Source: Notolepis coatsorum | Taxonomy: Eukaryota; Chordata; Actinopteri; Aulopiformes; Paralepididae | DNA length: 64,000 nt | Reading direction: 5' to 3' | Assembly: GCA_963971535.1 (NCBI GenBank) | Contig: OZ020590.1 | Coordinates: 153,368,034-153,432,033 of the forward strand | Shown: in pieces, positions 22,381 through 33,799 of the stretch | Numbering within the stretch: position 1 is the stretch's first letter | How the letters are laid out: the number at the start of each line of letters is the position of its first letter | Notes under the pieces: generated by a model | Seen by the model: the letters and a program-made list of their open reading frames with translations, nothing else | Told to the model about the DNA's origin: nothing | Database searches by the model: none | Made by a program: the position numbers and the translations under genes

Positions 22381-22961
22381 GCCAGCTGTCATGGGCAGAA
22401 CACATTGATACCATAGTGAAGAAGATGGGGAGTGGTATCTCCATGGTGAGGAAATGTCTTTCTTATGTCCCTACATATATTGTGGGACAGGTGGCGAAAT
22501 CTTTAATTTTATGTCACCTAGATTATTGTGCACCAGTATGGTCCTCTGCATCCAAAGGTCAACTAAAGAAATTGCAAACTGCCCAGAACAGAGCTGCAAG
22601 GTTAGTTTTACATTGTTCCATGAGAACAAACACCATCACTATGCACCGGCAACTCTCATGGTTAACGGTAGAGAATAGGCTGGTTTTCAACACAGTTACA
22701 TTTTTCAGGAACACTGTCTTTTCGTCTCAACCTGTTTTCTTATACAAACAAATTGTCAGATGCAGTCAGGTTCATTCTTATTTTACTAGGTCAGCTGATG
22801 ATGGACAGATTATGTTACCACGTCCAAAATCAAATGCTTTAAAGAGGACTGTTGTTTATCGTGCCATCAATCATTGGAATAACTGCCCACTGAACATAAG
22901 TAAATTGAATAGTAAAGTGTCTTTCAAATACCACCTGAGAATGCACTACTTAAATATGTGA
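22381..22961 (+). pseudogene. LINE ORF2 C-terminus, third family
   Basis: About 180 codons are open to a stop at 22959-22961, starting within the fragment. The CHLDYCAPVWSSAS, KLQTAQNRAARLVL and INHWNNCPLNI blocks are hallmarks of the C-terminal region of CR1/L2-group ORF2. RT motifs are absent because of 5' truncation. Confidence 0.75.
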
Positions 22962-23267
22962 GCAAAATATTCTGATGTTGATAATGATGTCTACAATGTT
23001 TTACTGTTTTTAGACAATGTTACAATGTTTTTAGATAATGATGTCTACAATGTTTTACTGTTTTTAGACAATGTTACAATGTTTTTAGATAATGATGTCT
23101 ACAATGTTTTACTGTTTTTAGATTATCATTGTTAATTGTGATTGTCATATGTATCTTATGTTGTTATGTTTTGTGTTTTGTGTTGTCTTTCTATGTGGAC
23201 CCCAGGAAGACTAGCTCGCCACTTAGGTGACAGCTAATGGGGATCCTTTTTAAACAATAAACAATAA
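22381..23267 (+). mobile_element. LINE fragment, third family, inserted in LINE UTR
   Basis: Flanked by acata (22376-22380 and 23268-23272). It ends with an (aataaac)n tail. Its 3' UTR holds a 58-bp tandem repeat, about 2.6 units, 22978-23130. Confidence 0.8.
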
Positions 23268-23625
23268 ACATACACAACATACATGACATTTATGGCATAG
23301 GGACATATAGGTATTTAGTACTGATACATTTGTGACATAACGGTATTCAAATATACAGTACTGTTACCCCTAGATCCTGACAGAGTATATACATATGATG
23401 GGGAGGGGAGTGGGGACTGTACATTAGGAGGGGGTGGGTGGGTGGGAGGGAAATATACATACGGCGGGGAGGGAATATATACATGCGGTGGTGAGGAGAT
23501 TTGTCTATTAGGAGGTGGTGGGGGTTTGGAAGTAGTGGCGTGGAAGTAGTAGGTGAGAGGGAGGCCCTGGCTGTGATTGTAACAATCAAGTGTTGAGCGC
23601 CCTGGCATAAATAGATGGTGGTTAC

Positions 23626-23766
23626 CGTAGATATAACACCAGCCACCCTTCAGTCACCAGCTCACAGCTGGAATACACACTCATGTGGGTGCCGGGGATC
23701 GAACCGGCGACCTTTTGGTTACCGGTTGGCCTCTCCAGGCCGTTCCTGCCAGTGATTTCACAAGGG
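23626..23766 (-). mobile_element. tRNA-derived SINE head (copy B)
   Basis: Same B-box-containing block as 5340-5480. Confidence 0.5.
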
Positions 23767-24049
23767 GTCATGAGTTCCGTTCCTTCTTCAGTGGTTCGTA
23801 AACCCTATCAGAGGGACACTTTCACAGCACCTTGATAATATGGTCAGAATCTTGTCTGAATCGTCATTCTTAACAATGGTGCCAGACCGCCATCTGCAGG
23901 TGCCTTGAAATACTACCGTGTGTAATATGAATGAGTGGCTTGAATTCTCAGATGAAAGGTTGAATCTGTAAATGTATTTGACCACATACATTTTAGATGT
24001 ACACTGTATGTGCATAGATTCTTGAGTTTGACTTGTAGATGGAAAACAA

Positions 24050-24052
<3 letters not shown>

Positions 24053-24112
<60 letters not shown>
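24053..24112. repeat. (ATT)n microsatellite
   Basis: About 19 uninterrupted ATT units, against about 4 at the matching place in copy A (5765-5785). Confidence 0.95.
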
Positions 24113-24304
24113 GCTTCTGAAATAATGTCTAAAGCTCTAAAGTCTAAAGCTATCCTCCAATAATTAATGAAGTTAAGTAGCCTGGAACATTGATAGAAAA
24201 AATATAATTTTATGTCAAAGTTCACCATTCTATCTATGCTTGACTATGTAAGGGTATCTGATGGGGAAATTCACCAAAACACTCTCTCTCTGTCGAATGC
24301 ACAC

Positions 24305-24669
24305 TAGGGGTGTAAAGGTACACGTATCCGTACCGAACCGTTTCAGTGTGTACCATACCGTACCGAACGGCTGTGTACCGAACGAATAAAACGGTATGTT
24401 TAACCAATAACGACTGCCCACTGGGGGCTGTTTTTTTTCACAATCTAATATAATAATAATTTTTTTTTATTTACAAGTCGATTATTAATTTCAATATAGA
24501 ATATTTGTTGACAGCCCTACAAGTACAATTAGTTACTGCACACTACATCACCCGAGTGGAACATGGAAAGCCAAACTTTCCCCCACTGTACCGAAAACCC
24601 GTACCGAACCGTGACTTCAAAACCGAGGTACGTACCGAACCGTGGTTTTTGTGTACCGTTACACCCCTA
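24305..24669. mobile_element. hAT-like MITE (copy B)
   Basis: Inverted ends 'taggggtgtaaaggtacac' and 'gtgtaccgttacacccct'. Copy of 5975-6341. Flanking 8-mers do not match. Confidence 0.6.
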
Positions 24670-24809
24670 CTTGTTACTATATGTATATCTGTACATATCT
24701 CTTACCTACTCTTACTAGTTACGCTGCTGGCCAGTATGACTTACTACCATAGTGTCTTTATACCTGTATCACTGTACATATTAATACTTAATACTACAAC
24801 TCTGTACAT

Positions 24810-24965
24810 AGCAGTCATCTGGTAATCTGGAGGTTCCCAGTTCGATTCCCCTTCTCCCGGGCAGCGTGTCGAAGTGTCCTTGAGCAAGACACTTAACCCC
24901 TAACTTAACCCCATTGCAGTAGTCGAGGGAGGCGAGACGTGACTGTTGATTGGACGAGGAGTTGG
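24810..24965 (+). mobile_element. tRNA-derived SINE (copy B)
   Basis: Copy of 6512-6665, shortened at its 5' side by a deletion joining 'ctgtacata' to 'gcagtcatctgg'. Confidence 0.65.
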
Positions 24966-25039
24966 GTGGCTTCATTTGTCAGCAAGGGGCGGATCCTTCT
25001 GCCATTGCTCAGGAGGAACATTCCATGCAGGGCAGGGAT

Positions 25040-26402
25040 ACAAACTGGTCAGACTACTGCTTGACCTTACTCCTAGAACCCCACCCCTGCCCACTTTGAC
25101 AACCTAGGATGGCTTAGAGTAGACGACAGAGTACAGCAACTTGCAATGGGCCTGGTCTACAAGATACACTACACGACTAAAGTACCCATGTACATGTCAA
25201 AATACTTCCCAAAGGCCAGTGAATACCACGATCACAACACCAGAGGGAGCTCCACAAATCATGTCAAACCCAGATTCGGCTCAAACAAGGGACTAAACAC
25301 GTTTCGCAATTATGCCACATCAATGTGGAACGCCCTACCCACAGCTGTAAAGGAATGTGAATCACTACCCACTTTCAAAGAGCACCTACGGGAGACTGCA
25401 GTTGAAAACTGGCCCCTGTAAATGTCTAAACCCAACCCCCTCCAATGTACAGTAAATGTCCTAACCCAATAATACACAAGACCCTCTTCTTAAATCAAAT
25501 CAAATCAAATTTATTTATAAGGCCCAACAACACACGTTAATGTCCCCATGGGCCGTACAGGTCTTCTTTAAACAAGTCAAGAAGAAAACATAACAATAAG
25601 TCAAGAACAGAACAAGGACACCATAAGGTCCAACAAATTTAAAATAAATGCAAATAAATGAAAGAATGCAAGCACTCCCAGACATACCCCACGCGAAGGT
25701 AAGGAAAAACTCACTAAAACCTAACAATAGGTAAAAATGCTCCACAGGCAGTGTGGAGGAGAGAAACCTTAGAAGGGCCATTCAAGGGGGGATCTCCCTT
25801 CTTAGATGTCGGTGATAGTAGTGTTGCAGACGGACAGTTGGTAAGCATGCACTCAAGTGTGTAGTGAAACACAGATGAGTGCATGCAATAGCAACTGAAC
25901 ATTTTGAAAGATTGAAGATAGAGCTGATAGCGAATCTATTTGAGGCACAGGGGCGGCGCAGAGAGGGTCGCGTCCTCCCCGGACCTCCTCTTGGGACCAA
26001 GTAAGGTTTAGTCGATATTCCAATATACAGTTTTGCTTGTACAGTTTCCCCCACCCACCTCCAATGTACAGTTCCCCCCCCCCCCACCTACCCAACCTCC
26101 TCCAATGTACAGTTTCTACGTCAAATGTATATACTCTCTTTTTTAGACTCTTTTTGTATCACAAACAGTACTGTATTTGTAAATCTGGTATGTCATAAAT
26201 GTATAGATGTAGCAGTACTGTCTATCTGTATGTTGTGTATGTCATATATGTTATGATGAATTGAAAATGGGGGACCCTGATGTAAACAAGACGAAAGTCT
26301 TTCTCTGGTCTGCATCCCCTTAACAATCGTGTGTATTGAGCTGTACTGTATTGTACCCATTCTGCAATCTGTTAATAAAGTTTTCAATCAATCAATCAAT
26401 CA
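25040..26402 (+). mobile_element. LINE family B fragment (copy B)
   Basis: The ORF2 C-terminus ends in a stop at about 25419-25421, followed by the 3' UTR with its (aatc)n tail at 26384-26402. The UTR is interrupted by the insertion at 25489-25986. Confidence 0.8.
25489..25986 (-). mobile_element. LINE/SINE 3'-end insertion with (tcaaa)n tail
   Basis: Absent from copy A at 7193. Flanked by cctctt (25483-25488 and 25987-25992). The left edge is an (aatca)-type tail leading to 'aatttatttataaggcccaa', a 3' end seen in fish RTE/L2-associated retroposons. No ORF of note. Confidence 0.7.
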
Positions 26403-26664
26403 TACACGGCACACTCAGGCCTACAACAAACTGACCGGATCTTCCTTTATTCATTATGTTGATTGTACTGTAGCACTATTTTACTCTGTCCATTCTATTG
26501 CATAATTTTACTATCAATTCTATTCTACTATTCTATTATTGCACTGTATTATTTTACTCTGTCTATTGCTTTTTATTACAGGTTCAAAACTATCAGGTAT
26601 TAAACTGTGTGGGTATCAAACAAGAGACTGTCAGGCTTTAAAACTGTGTAGGAACCAGGCCAAG

Positions 26665-26922
26665 AACTGCACTCTGAGAGGGAACTGCACTCTGAGAGAG
26701 GGAACTGCACTCTGAGAGAGGGAACTGCACCCTGAGAGGGAACTGCACCCTGAGAGGGAACTGCACCCTGAGAGGGAACTACACCCTGAGAGGGAACTGC
26801 ACCCTGAGAGAGGGAACTGCACTCTGAGAGGGAACTGCACCCTGAGAGGGAACTGCACCCTGAGAGGGAACTGCACTCTGAGAGGGAACTGCACTCTGAG
26901 AGAGAACTGCACTCTGAGAGGG
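26665..26922. repeat. 18-bp minisatellite, ~14 units (copy B)
   Basis: Same unit as 7789-7914 but twice as long, with some units carrying an extra 'ga'. Confidence 0.9.
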
Positions 26923-27405
26923 AGGTTCGAAGGGTCAAAGTGGGTATAAGACAGGAGGGAAGACTGTCAAGTTTTAAACTGTGGATACCAAACAGAGAAA
27001 GTAAAGACGACTTTGAACTGTTGAACAGTAATCCAGAACTATTTTATTGCACTGTAAAAAAAATTAAATAATAATTTGCATGGAATAGCGCACAAACTAA
27101 AGTATGTAGAAATTAACTGGTTAGTCAGTCTTGGACTATAAACAATGCCTGTCAAATGAGCCATACTATTGTCTCCATAGCTATAATACAGAACACACAA
27201 TGGGTCCGCAAACATCGCTAAAATGGTCAATAACGCTGGTGCCATTGAGTAAAGATGGGAAAAGAGCGTGGCGGTCATGAGTTAACAGGGACGGGGTTGA
27301 ATGTGAACTAGATGAGGGAGGGAGGGACGTGAGTTTGTTTCTTCTCTGGTGTGAATCCTCATGTGTGTCTTTATATATGCCTTCCGAGTAAATCCTTTCC
27401 CACAA

Positions 27406-27611
27406 ACTTCACGACTAAATGTTTTTTCCCCGAGTATGAGTTCTGATATGTACTTTTAAGTCACGTTTTGCACCAAATATTTTATCACAGTGTGCAACTA
27501 TAGGGCTTTTCCCCAGTATGGCTTCTCATGTGACTATTCAGGTGTCCCTGTGTAATATATCTTTTAGGACACAGTATGCAACTATAGTGCTTTTCCCCAG
27601 TATGGCGTCTT
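27406..27611 (-). pseudogene. Zinc-finger relics downstream of ZNF copy B stop
   Basis: At least two further finger-like segments are readable in other frames on the minus strand, including the relic shared with copy A. They show the 3' coding end decayed through small frameshifts. Confidence 0.6.
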
Positions 27612-29179
27612 TTAATGTTCTTTTAGGTGAGATTTTACACTAAATCTTTTAGGACACAGTGTGCAACTATAGGGCTTTTCCCCAGTATGGCTTCTCATGT
27701 GAATATTCAGGTTTCCCTGTGTACTATATCTTTTAGGACACAGGGTGCAACTATAGGGCTTTTCCCCAGTATGGCTTCTCATGTGAATATTCAGGTTTCC
27801 CTGTGTAATATATCTTTTAGGACACAGTGTGCAACTATAGGGCTTTTCCCCAGTATGGCTTCTCATGTGTACTTTTATTTGAGATTTTTGACTAAATCTT
27901 TTAGGACACAGTGTGCAACTATAGGGCTTTTCCCCAGTGTGGCATCTCATGTGTTTATTCAGGTCTCCCCGTCTAATAAATCTTTTAGGACACAGGGTGC
28001 AACTATAGGGCTTTTCCCCAGTGTGGCTTCTCATGTGACTATTCAGGTGTCCCTGTGAAATATATCTTTTAGGACACACAGTGCAACTATAGGGCTTTTC
28101 CCCAGTATGGCTTCTCATGTGTAATTTTAGGTTAGATTTTTTACTAAATCTTTTAGGACACAGTGTGCAACTATAGGGCTTTTCCCCAGTGTGGCTTCTC
28201 ATATGTTGTTCCAAGAGTGTAATGGTAGTAAATGTCTTGCCACAAACAGTACATGTCCTGTGAGTTTGAAAGTGAAGTTTTAAGCTCTCTGTGGGTTCTA
28301 AATGTTTTCCACACAAACCACAGTCACTAGAATGGGCTTTAAGATGGCGCATTAAAGCGTTCCTATTAGGAAAACATTTCCCACACACTTTACAGCTCCA
28401 GGTCTCACACGGTATTTGGTTTGATAATTTCACCTCATGGGATGAAACCACAGAGCTCTTGAACTGGTTGCTGTTAGACAAACTCTGTCCTTTGTTTTTC
28501 TGTGTCTTCTTTGATGTCAGTGAGTTTAAACCAGGATGAGGTTCACTAGTCTCCAGCCAATCATCACTGTCATCAGTATCAGTTCCAGAACAGTGTGAAG
28601 AGAGGAGCTGGCCATCTGTAGTTGGTTCTAAATCACCAGCTGGATCTAAGTTACTGACTGGTTCTGATAATCCACAGTCCTCTCCATCAGGTTCTGTTTT
28701 CATCTGTTCTGTTGAGGTGCTGGCTAGAGGCTCCGTCTCTCTGTTTTCCTCAGTCTGGGTTTGGTTAAACCATGAGGACTGAGGTTTCTCTTCATCATCT
28801 TCACTCTTCACAGGGACATGGTTGAAAGTGAACTTGATATCAACCTCCTCCAGACCTTGAAGCTGCTCTCCCTCCTGACTGGTCCAGAGTTCCACCTGTT
28901 CCTCTTTAATCTGTAGGAGCTCTGGGTCCTGGGTTTGGTTAAACCATGAGGACTGAGGTTTCTCTGCATCATCTTCACTCTTCACAGGGACATGGTTGAA
29001 AGTGAACTTGATATCAGCCTCCTCCAGACTTTGAAGCTGCTCTCCCTCCTGACTGGTCCAGAGTTCCTCCTGTTCCTCTTTCATCTGTAGGAGCTCTGGC
29101 TGCTCCTGGCTCAGACTGGGGCTCCTCTCCTGCTGTTCAGGGGGAACCTCCTCTTCACAGACAGAGAGCTGTGGGGGGT
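27612..29179 (-). CDS. C2H2 zinc-finger gene, main exon, copy B (3' truncated)
   Basis: About 520 aa. The N-terminus has two ~58-aa acidic repeats (five in copy A). The same Ser/Thr linker follows, then nine full C2H2 fingers, mostly with [10 protein letters not shown] linkers, and a tenth finger cut off after HLKEH by a stop produced by a small indel. The splice acceptor (minus strand cctccag) lies at 29179/29180; the ATG further out is probably intronic. Finger sequences differ from A at putative base-contact residues (for example KKSN, RRGD, TQGN versus IQGH, TQGH), so the two copies may have recognised different DNA. Expected role: nuclear sequence-specific DNA binding. Whether it is expressed is unknown. 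Confidence 0.75.
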
Positions 29180-29261
29180 CTGGAGGGAGGCAGAATAATA
29201 ACATGAATAGTTGTAATTGCTGTCACCATTGGAAAGCCACCCATTTAAAGAATTCACACAT

Positions 29262-30254
29262 GTTCTTACTGTGCCCCAGGACAGTTCAGTCAGTATGTTC
29301 TTCCTGTGCCCCAGGACAGTTCAGTCAGTATGTTCTTCCTGAGGACAGTTCAGTCAGTATGTTCTTCCTGTGCCCCAGGACAGTTCAGTCAGTATGTTCT
29401 TCCTGTGGCCCAGGACAGTTCAGTCAGTATGATCTTCCTGAGGACAGTTCAGTCAGTATGTTCTTCCTGTGCTCCAGGACAGTTCAGGCAGTATGTTCTT
29501 CCTGTGGACAGTTCAGTCAGTATGTTCTTCCTGTGCTCCAGGACAGTTCAGTCAGTATGTTCTTCCTGAGGACAGTTCAGTCAGTATGTTCTTCCTGTGT
29601 CTCAGGACAGTTCAGTCAGTATGTTCTTCCTGAACTGTCCTGGGGCACAGGAAGAACATACTGACTGAACTGTCCTGGGGCACAGGAAGAACATACTGAC
29701 TGAACTGTCCTGGGGCACAGGAAGAACATACTGACTGAACTGTTCTGGGGCACAGGAAGAACATACTGACTGAACTGTTCTGGGGCACAGGAAGAACATA
29801 CTGACTGAACTGTCCTGGAGCACAGGAAGAACATACTGACTGAACTGTCCTGGGGCACAGGAAGAACATACTGACTGAACTGTTCTGGGGCACAGGAAGA
29901 ACATACTGACTGAACTGTCCTGGAGCACAGGAAGAACATACTGACTGAACTGTCATGTAGCACAGGGAGAACATACTGACTGAACTGTCCTGGGGCACAG
30001 GAAGAACATACTGACTGAACTGTCCTGGAGCACAGGAAGAACATACTGACTAAACTGTCCTGGGGCACAGGAAGAACATACTGACTGAACTGTCCTGGAG
30101 CACAGGAAGAACATACTGACTGAACTGTCCTGGAGCACAGGAAGAACATACTGACTGAACTGTCCTGGAGCACAGGAAGAACATACTGACTGAACTGTCC
30201 TGGAGCACAGGAAGAACATACTGACTGAACTGTCCTGGACCACAGGAAGAACAT
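29262..30254. repeat. Inverted 35-bp minisatellite (copy B)
   Basis: Forward units from 29262 to about 29630 meet reverse units from about 29632 to 30254, so roughly 370 bp can pair with the adjoining half of a 620-bp arm. Same unit as copy A, array about twice as long. It lies in the presumed intron upstream of ZNF exon B. Confidence 0.9.
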
Positions 30255-30299
30255 AGATGGTGAAAAAAACGAGGTAGTTCACTATGTCGGCCCATGATT

Positions 30300-30500
30300 A
30301 AAATGACATAAATGACGCAACATACAGATATATATCATGACATAAATGACATACAGGTATACAGTACTGTTCCATTTGTGACATACAAGATATGCAAATA
30401 TACAGTAGTTAAACAGAGATCTTAACAGAAAATATATACATACGAGGGGGAGGAAACTGTATATTAGGAGGGAGTGGGTGGGTGGGTGGGAGGTGACATG
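30300..30500 (-). mobile_element. LINE family B 3' UTR fragment (copy B)
   Basis: Copy of 12985-13190. Confidence 0.6.
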
Positions 30501-30689
30501 TCACATGTGTATTGTGAATTGTGTATTGTGAAAGCCAAGGTAGGTGATTCAATAACGTTACTAGATCAACTGATCTTTACATTCGATTTTTTTTTCAAAT
30601 AGTCTATTAGTACAAATGTTTGGATCAAAATGCTGATCGGTACTTTGGTAGTTCGTTCAGGCGGGAGAGGAGAGGAGAGGGGGTGTTTG

Positions 30690-30821
30690 CCTCCTTTCCT
30701 CAGACAATTCTTTGCACTCTTCTCCCTGATTTGTAATAGCTTTTGGCAATCTGAAGTACTCTAAATGCTTTTCCCAGTCCGACCGATTAGTACAGCCAAA
30801 AACACAACAATAATTTACCCT
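30690..30821 (-). pseudogene. THAP-domain relic (copy B)
   Basis: Same fragment as in copy A: the CCVFGC, EYFRLPK and EECKELSEERR blocks are preserved and the second half of the domain is absent. No in-frame ATG is close upstream. In this copy the upstream DNA is CpG-containing and promoter-like (30841-30935), which suggests the relic is the first coding exon of a former THAP gene. Confidence 0.6.
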
Positions 30822-30840
30822 TTTGAGCAACAATGACCAA

Positions 30841-30935
30841 GAACAGTTGCGAGTTCGGTTGCGTTGTAAACATTCAGTATCTCCAAAATGGCCGACTTCC
30901 GGTTTGATGACGCGCCGTGAAAACGCTTGCGTACT
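30841..30935 (-). promoter_or_regulatory. Candidate TATA-less promoter with ETS and YY1 motifs
   Basis: Minus strand reads ccggaagt (ETS/GABP) immediately followed by cggccattttgg (YY1-type) at 30885-30902, with nearby CpGs and a 'cgcgtcatc' CRE-like half. This is the usual architecture of a housekeeping promoter and faces the THAP relic and, beyond it, ZNF copy B. It is missing from copy A, whose duplication ends at the boundary. Confidence 0.5.
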
Positions 30936-31393
30936 ACAACACAGTACATAAGCTACTGTCTAGACATGTGTATGGCTGGGAGCTTTATACAATTAAACTC
31001 TTACACTAAACCAAAATAAAATCAAAACATTACTTAAAACAGAAATGGTAAACTAGCGCCACCTGCTGAACAGAGCAGGAAATGCCACAGTGCATAGAGT
31101 TAGCAGGTAAATTATTTACATTGATAAACATACAATATGCATGGAGCCACATACCTGCAGAAGACACATAAAACAACACCGCTGGAGTCTTCTGGTCGCT
31201 GCACATCTTGCATAATTACCTACATGTACAAAATTAAACAATTCATTCGTTTTTTCACCAGAATAATAATAACTCAGAGAACAGAGAATGGAATCTGCAG
31301 ACATTTAACCTACCTATAAAACTAGAACTAGTGGTCAAATGAGCACAAATGTCATAAAACCATGTAATAAAACGAACGTTAAGCATTATGTAT
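30936..31393. other. No gene recognised
   Basis: AT-rich single-copy-looking sequence. Only short chance ORFs. Confidence 0.35.
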
Positions 31394-31408
31394 TACAAGT
31401 TAAAACTT

Positions 31409-31873
31409 TTTTTTTTATCCACTTTTTCTCCATTTTCTATATTTTTCTCCCATCCCAATTTCGTATCATCCAATTCAACCCTCCCCTGTCACGAATGCTG
31501 TTTCTTGCCTCCCACAAGCCGGCTGCAATGTGGACTAAGTCATACATAGCACAAGTCCCCTCCGGTACTTGAGGTAACAGCAGTCGCATCTTTTCACCTG
31601 CGCAGCTCGATCTCTCAGTGGCGAGGAGTAACGCGTGGGAGGCTCACATTGCCCCCGACACTTCCTGATTCTACTGCGCAGGCGCACCAACCGACCTGTA
31701 GGAGTCGCTGTCCACAACGCCCGATCCCCACCCATCAGTTTCCCACCCCCTAATACGGCCAATGTGTATTAGTACGGACGACCAGCTAAACTGAAAGCAA
31801 TGTGGAGCGCTGGGCTCGCCTGTCTCCAGTATTCGTGGCGAGCGCCTTGCCCACTACGCCACGTAGCCGCACC
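31409..31873 (-). mobile_element. tRNA-derived SINE, full length
   Basis: 465 bp on the minus strand. The head at 31873 is tRNA-like ('gtggcgtagtgggcaaggcg' as A-box region), the body is GC-rich and the A tail appears as T-run at 31409-31416. Flanked by a perfect 15-bp duplication, tacaagttaaaactt (31394-31408 and 31874-31888), showing LINE-mediated insertion with no later damage. Confidence 0.85.
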
Positions 31874-32049
31874 TACAAGTTAAAACTTAAAGTAGTTACA
31901 TTTAGCAGAAACGAGTGAAATAAGGAGCTATATTTCAAACTGAATCACCTCCCCTCAGCAGAGAGCGGCAACACAATCGGGACGACAGACAGCGCGATAT
32001 GTGACAGGATCTCACTGCCACCTAGTGGTAGCTGTTGTTACTGTATGTA

Positions 32050-32215
32050 CTGTGTGGATTGATTGAATTGATTGATTGAAAACTTTATTAACAGATTGCA
32101 GAATGGGTACAATACAGTACAGCTCAATACACACAATTGTTAAGGGGATGCAGACCAGAGCACCGGAACACTGTACAACTGTACAAGCAAAACTGTACAT
32201 TGGAATATTGACAAA
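32050..32215 (-). mobile_element. LINE family B 3' end
   Basis: Reverse complement of the family-B tail, beginning with (attg)n at 32058 and running to 'atgcagaccag', then joined to another UTR piece ('actgtacaagcaaaactg'). Confidence 0.75.
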
Positions 32216-32715
32216 ACCATATGTAGCACCTGTGTCACTAACAGTAACAGACATCATACTGTGATTAAGCATTTATCCTTTAATTCCCCCTTCTTATAGG
32301 AGAATATCCGTACCCATATATCAAGTTAAATCAAATATAAAATACAATATCAAAATAACACAAGGTGAACGGGGTCGACGCCCTTGGAAGTCCTTGTAGT
32401 CTCGTTCAGTTCAAGCCTACCGGACTGTTGGTGTAACAAGAGTTGAGCATCAGGGGTATTCACATCAGGCTGGCATTAGCCTTGAGTTATATCAAATGTT
32501 CCGGGGTTGGCTCGCCATCGGGTATCGGTCCGGCACACCACCTCGTCCCCTGTGGGCACACGTGGTGATGGGTGGTCTGGACTGCTCCGGGATGCTGGTT
32601 GAGACTTGCAGGTTTCAGTCTGTTGGTTAGTCCCGTCCGTCTGGTCAGTGCTGCTGGTTCGGATGTCGAGGAGAAGAGAGGGATGGCTGTTGGACTCGCC
32701 TGTTTTTATAGGAAT
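32216..32715. other. No gene recognised; possible LTR-like block
   Basis: GC-rich stretch with a TATA-like 'tttttatagg' at 32702. I could not find a second copy or ends, so no element is called. Confidence 0.25.
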
Positions 32716-32797
32716 CCAAGATGTTCCGGAACGTTCTATTATGACATCATACGGTGACATCACAAAGGTTCCAGACCCTTCTATCATGACATCATAC
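32716..32797. repeat. 45-bp repeat with heat-shock-element-like and CRE-like motifs (two units)
   Basis: The first unit has a perfect three-pentamer HSE pattern, ttccggaacgttc, followed by tgacatca. The second unit, 45 bases on, is degenerate. Same family as 34490-34650 and 36565-36690. Confidence 0.7.
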
Positions 32798-33142
32798 GCT
32801 AAGCTTTCCATTGGTACCATTTTCATTAAGCCCAACTGTTGGGAAGGGGGTTTTAATAGGCAATGATTCAAAATGATGTAAAATGTTTGCCTAGAAAAAA
32901 CTGCCATGCTCATCTTCCAAAAGGTCCCTTGGCTGTTTTTCATGAATATATCAGAGTGAACATTGGTTTTATAGGTACCCACAACAAGCCTCTTCTTTCC
33001 AGACATACCCACTTCGTCCAACTTGCATGCAATTTGGGGCAATAATCAAGCAGGTTTGTGCATGTGGTACAAATGTGTCGAACATTGGGTTAGGGTTTGT
33101 TGTTAGAATGTTGAACCTAGAAGATCAATTTTGGTGTCAAAC
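32798..33142. repeat. Inverted-repeat arm 1
   Basis: Reverse-complement match to 39794-40136 plus 40553-40587, about 90% identical by eye. The two copies flank the hAT cluster and provide empty-site comparisons for the MITEs at 33143 and 40137. Confidence 0.8.
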
Positions 33143-33786
33143 TAGGGCTGGACGGTATGGTCTAAAATTTATATCACAGTATAATTTGAAGCATAGACGG
33201 TAACGGTATATATCACGGTATATTAACTTATCTTAAAATGTCTATATAAATGCTTCTGAAGGGGTAAAACACTGTTATTCTGTTACAGCTGCTGAGCTCT
33301 ATACTATAGGCTGCTATAGTGGAGCCAGCTAACGTTAGCTTGCTGAGGCTAGTACATCGACAGTTAACATTACATAAGGTTTTAGCGCGACATGGGCATT
33401 CCAGAATGGCGAGGATGCAAAGCATGTTAGACCATTGGACTCGTCGCAGAGTTTACATTACACATAGAAACTGCGCGACTTGCGAGAGAAGTTGTCACAC
33501 AGCCTTCAAACGCAGGGTGGAAGAGCTAGTTTGCGTCTGTGTATTATGAAATGACAATTGCGCGTTGACACGCCCACTGCGTGAAGCCTCTGTGCTCCTA
33601 AATAACTTTTTCCAGTTCGCACATCTGTTATGACTAATTCTATCTATTTTTAGGGGCAAATACGAGTGAAATAGTCGCGCCCTGGCTGTGGTTACATGAC
33701 GTCATTGCTATTTTAGAGCTGCTCTACCGGTTACAAGGTATAGTCAAAATCCATACCATAGCGCAAATTTATACCGTCCACCCCTA
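33143..33786. mobile_element. hAT MITE, 644 bp
   Basis: Ends tagggctggacggtat and ataccgtccaccccta are inverted (15/16). The 8-bp duplication tgtcaaac lies at 33135-33142 and 33787-33794. The arm-2 copy near 39794 shows the unoccupied site. No transposase. Confidence 0.88.
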
Positions 33787-33799
33787 TGTCAAACTACAC

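Larger units (their letters stand above)
22208..23445 (-). mobile_element. LINE family B 3' UTR (minus), split by another LINE
   Basis: 22208-22380 is the reverse complement of the family-B 3' tail. It resumes at 23268 ('acatacacaacatacatgac') and continues to about 23445. The uninterrupted order is seen at 1100-1175. Confidence 0.8.
23612..30839. repeat. Segmental duplication copy B
   Basis: Direct repeat of 5327-13520, about 18.3 kb downstream. Differences: no family-A LINE; an extra insertion at 25489-25986; longer 18-bp array; two rather than five ZNF N-terminal repeats; nine rather than six complete fingers; longer inverted minisatellite; an expanded (ATT)n at 24053-24112. Confidence 0.85.
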
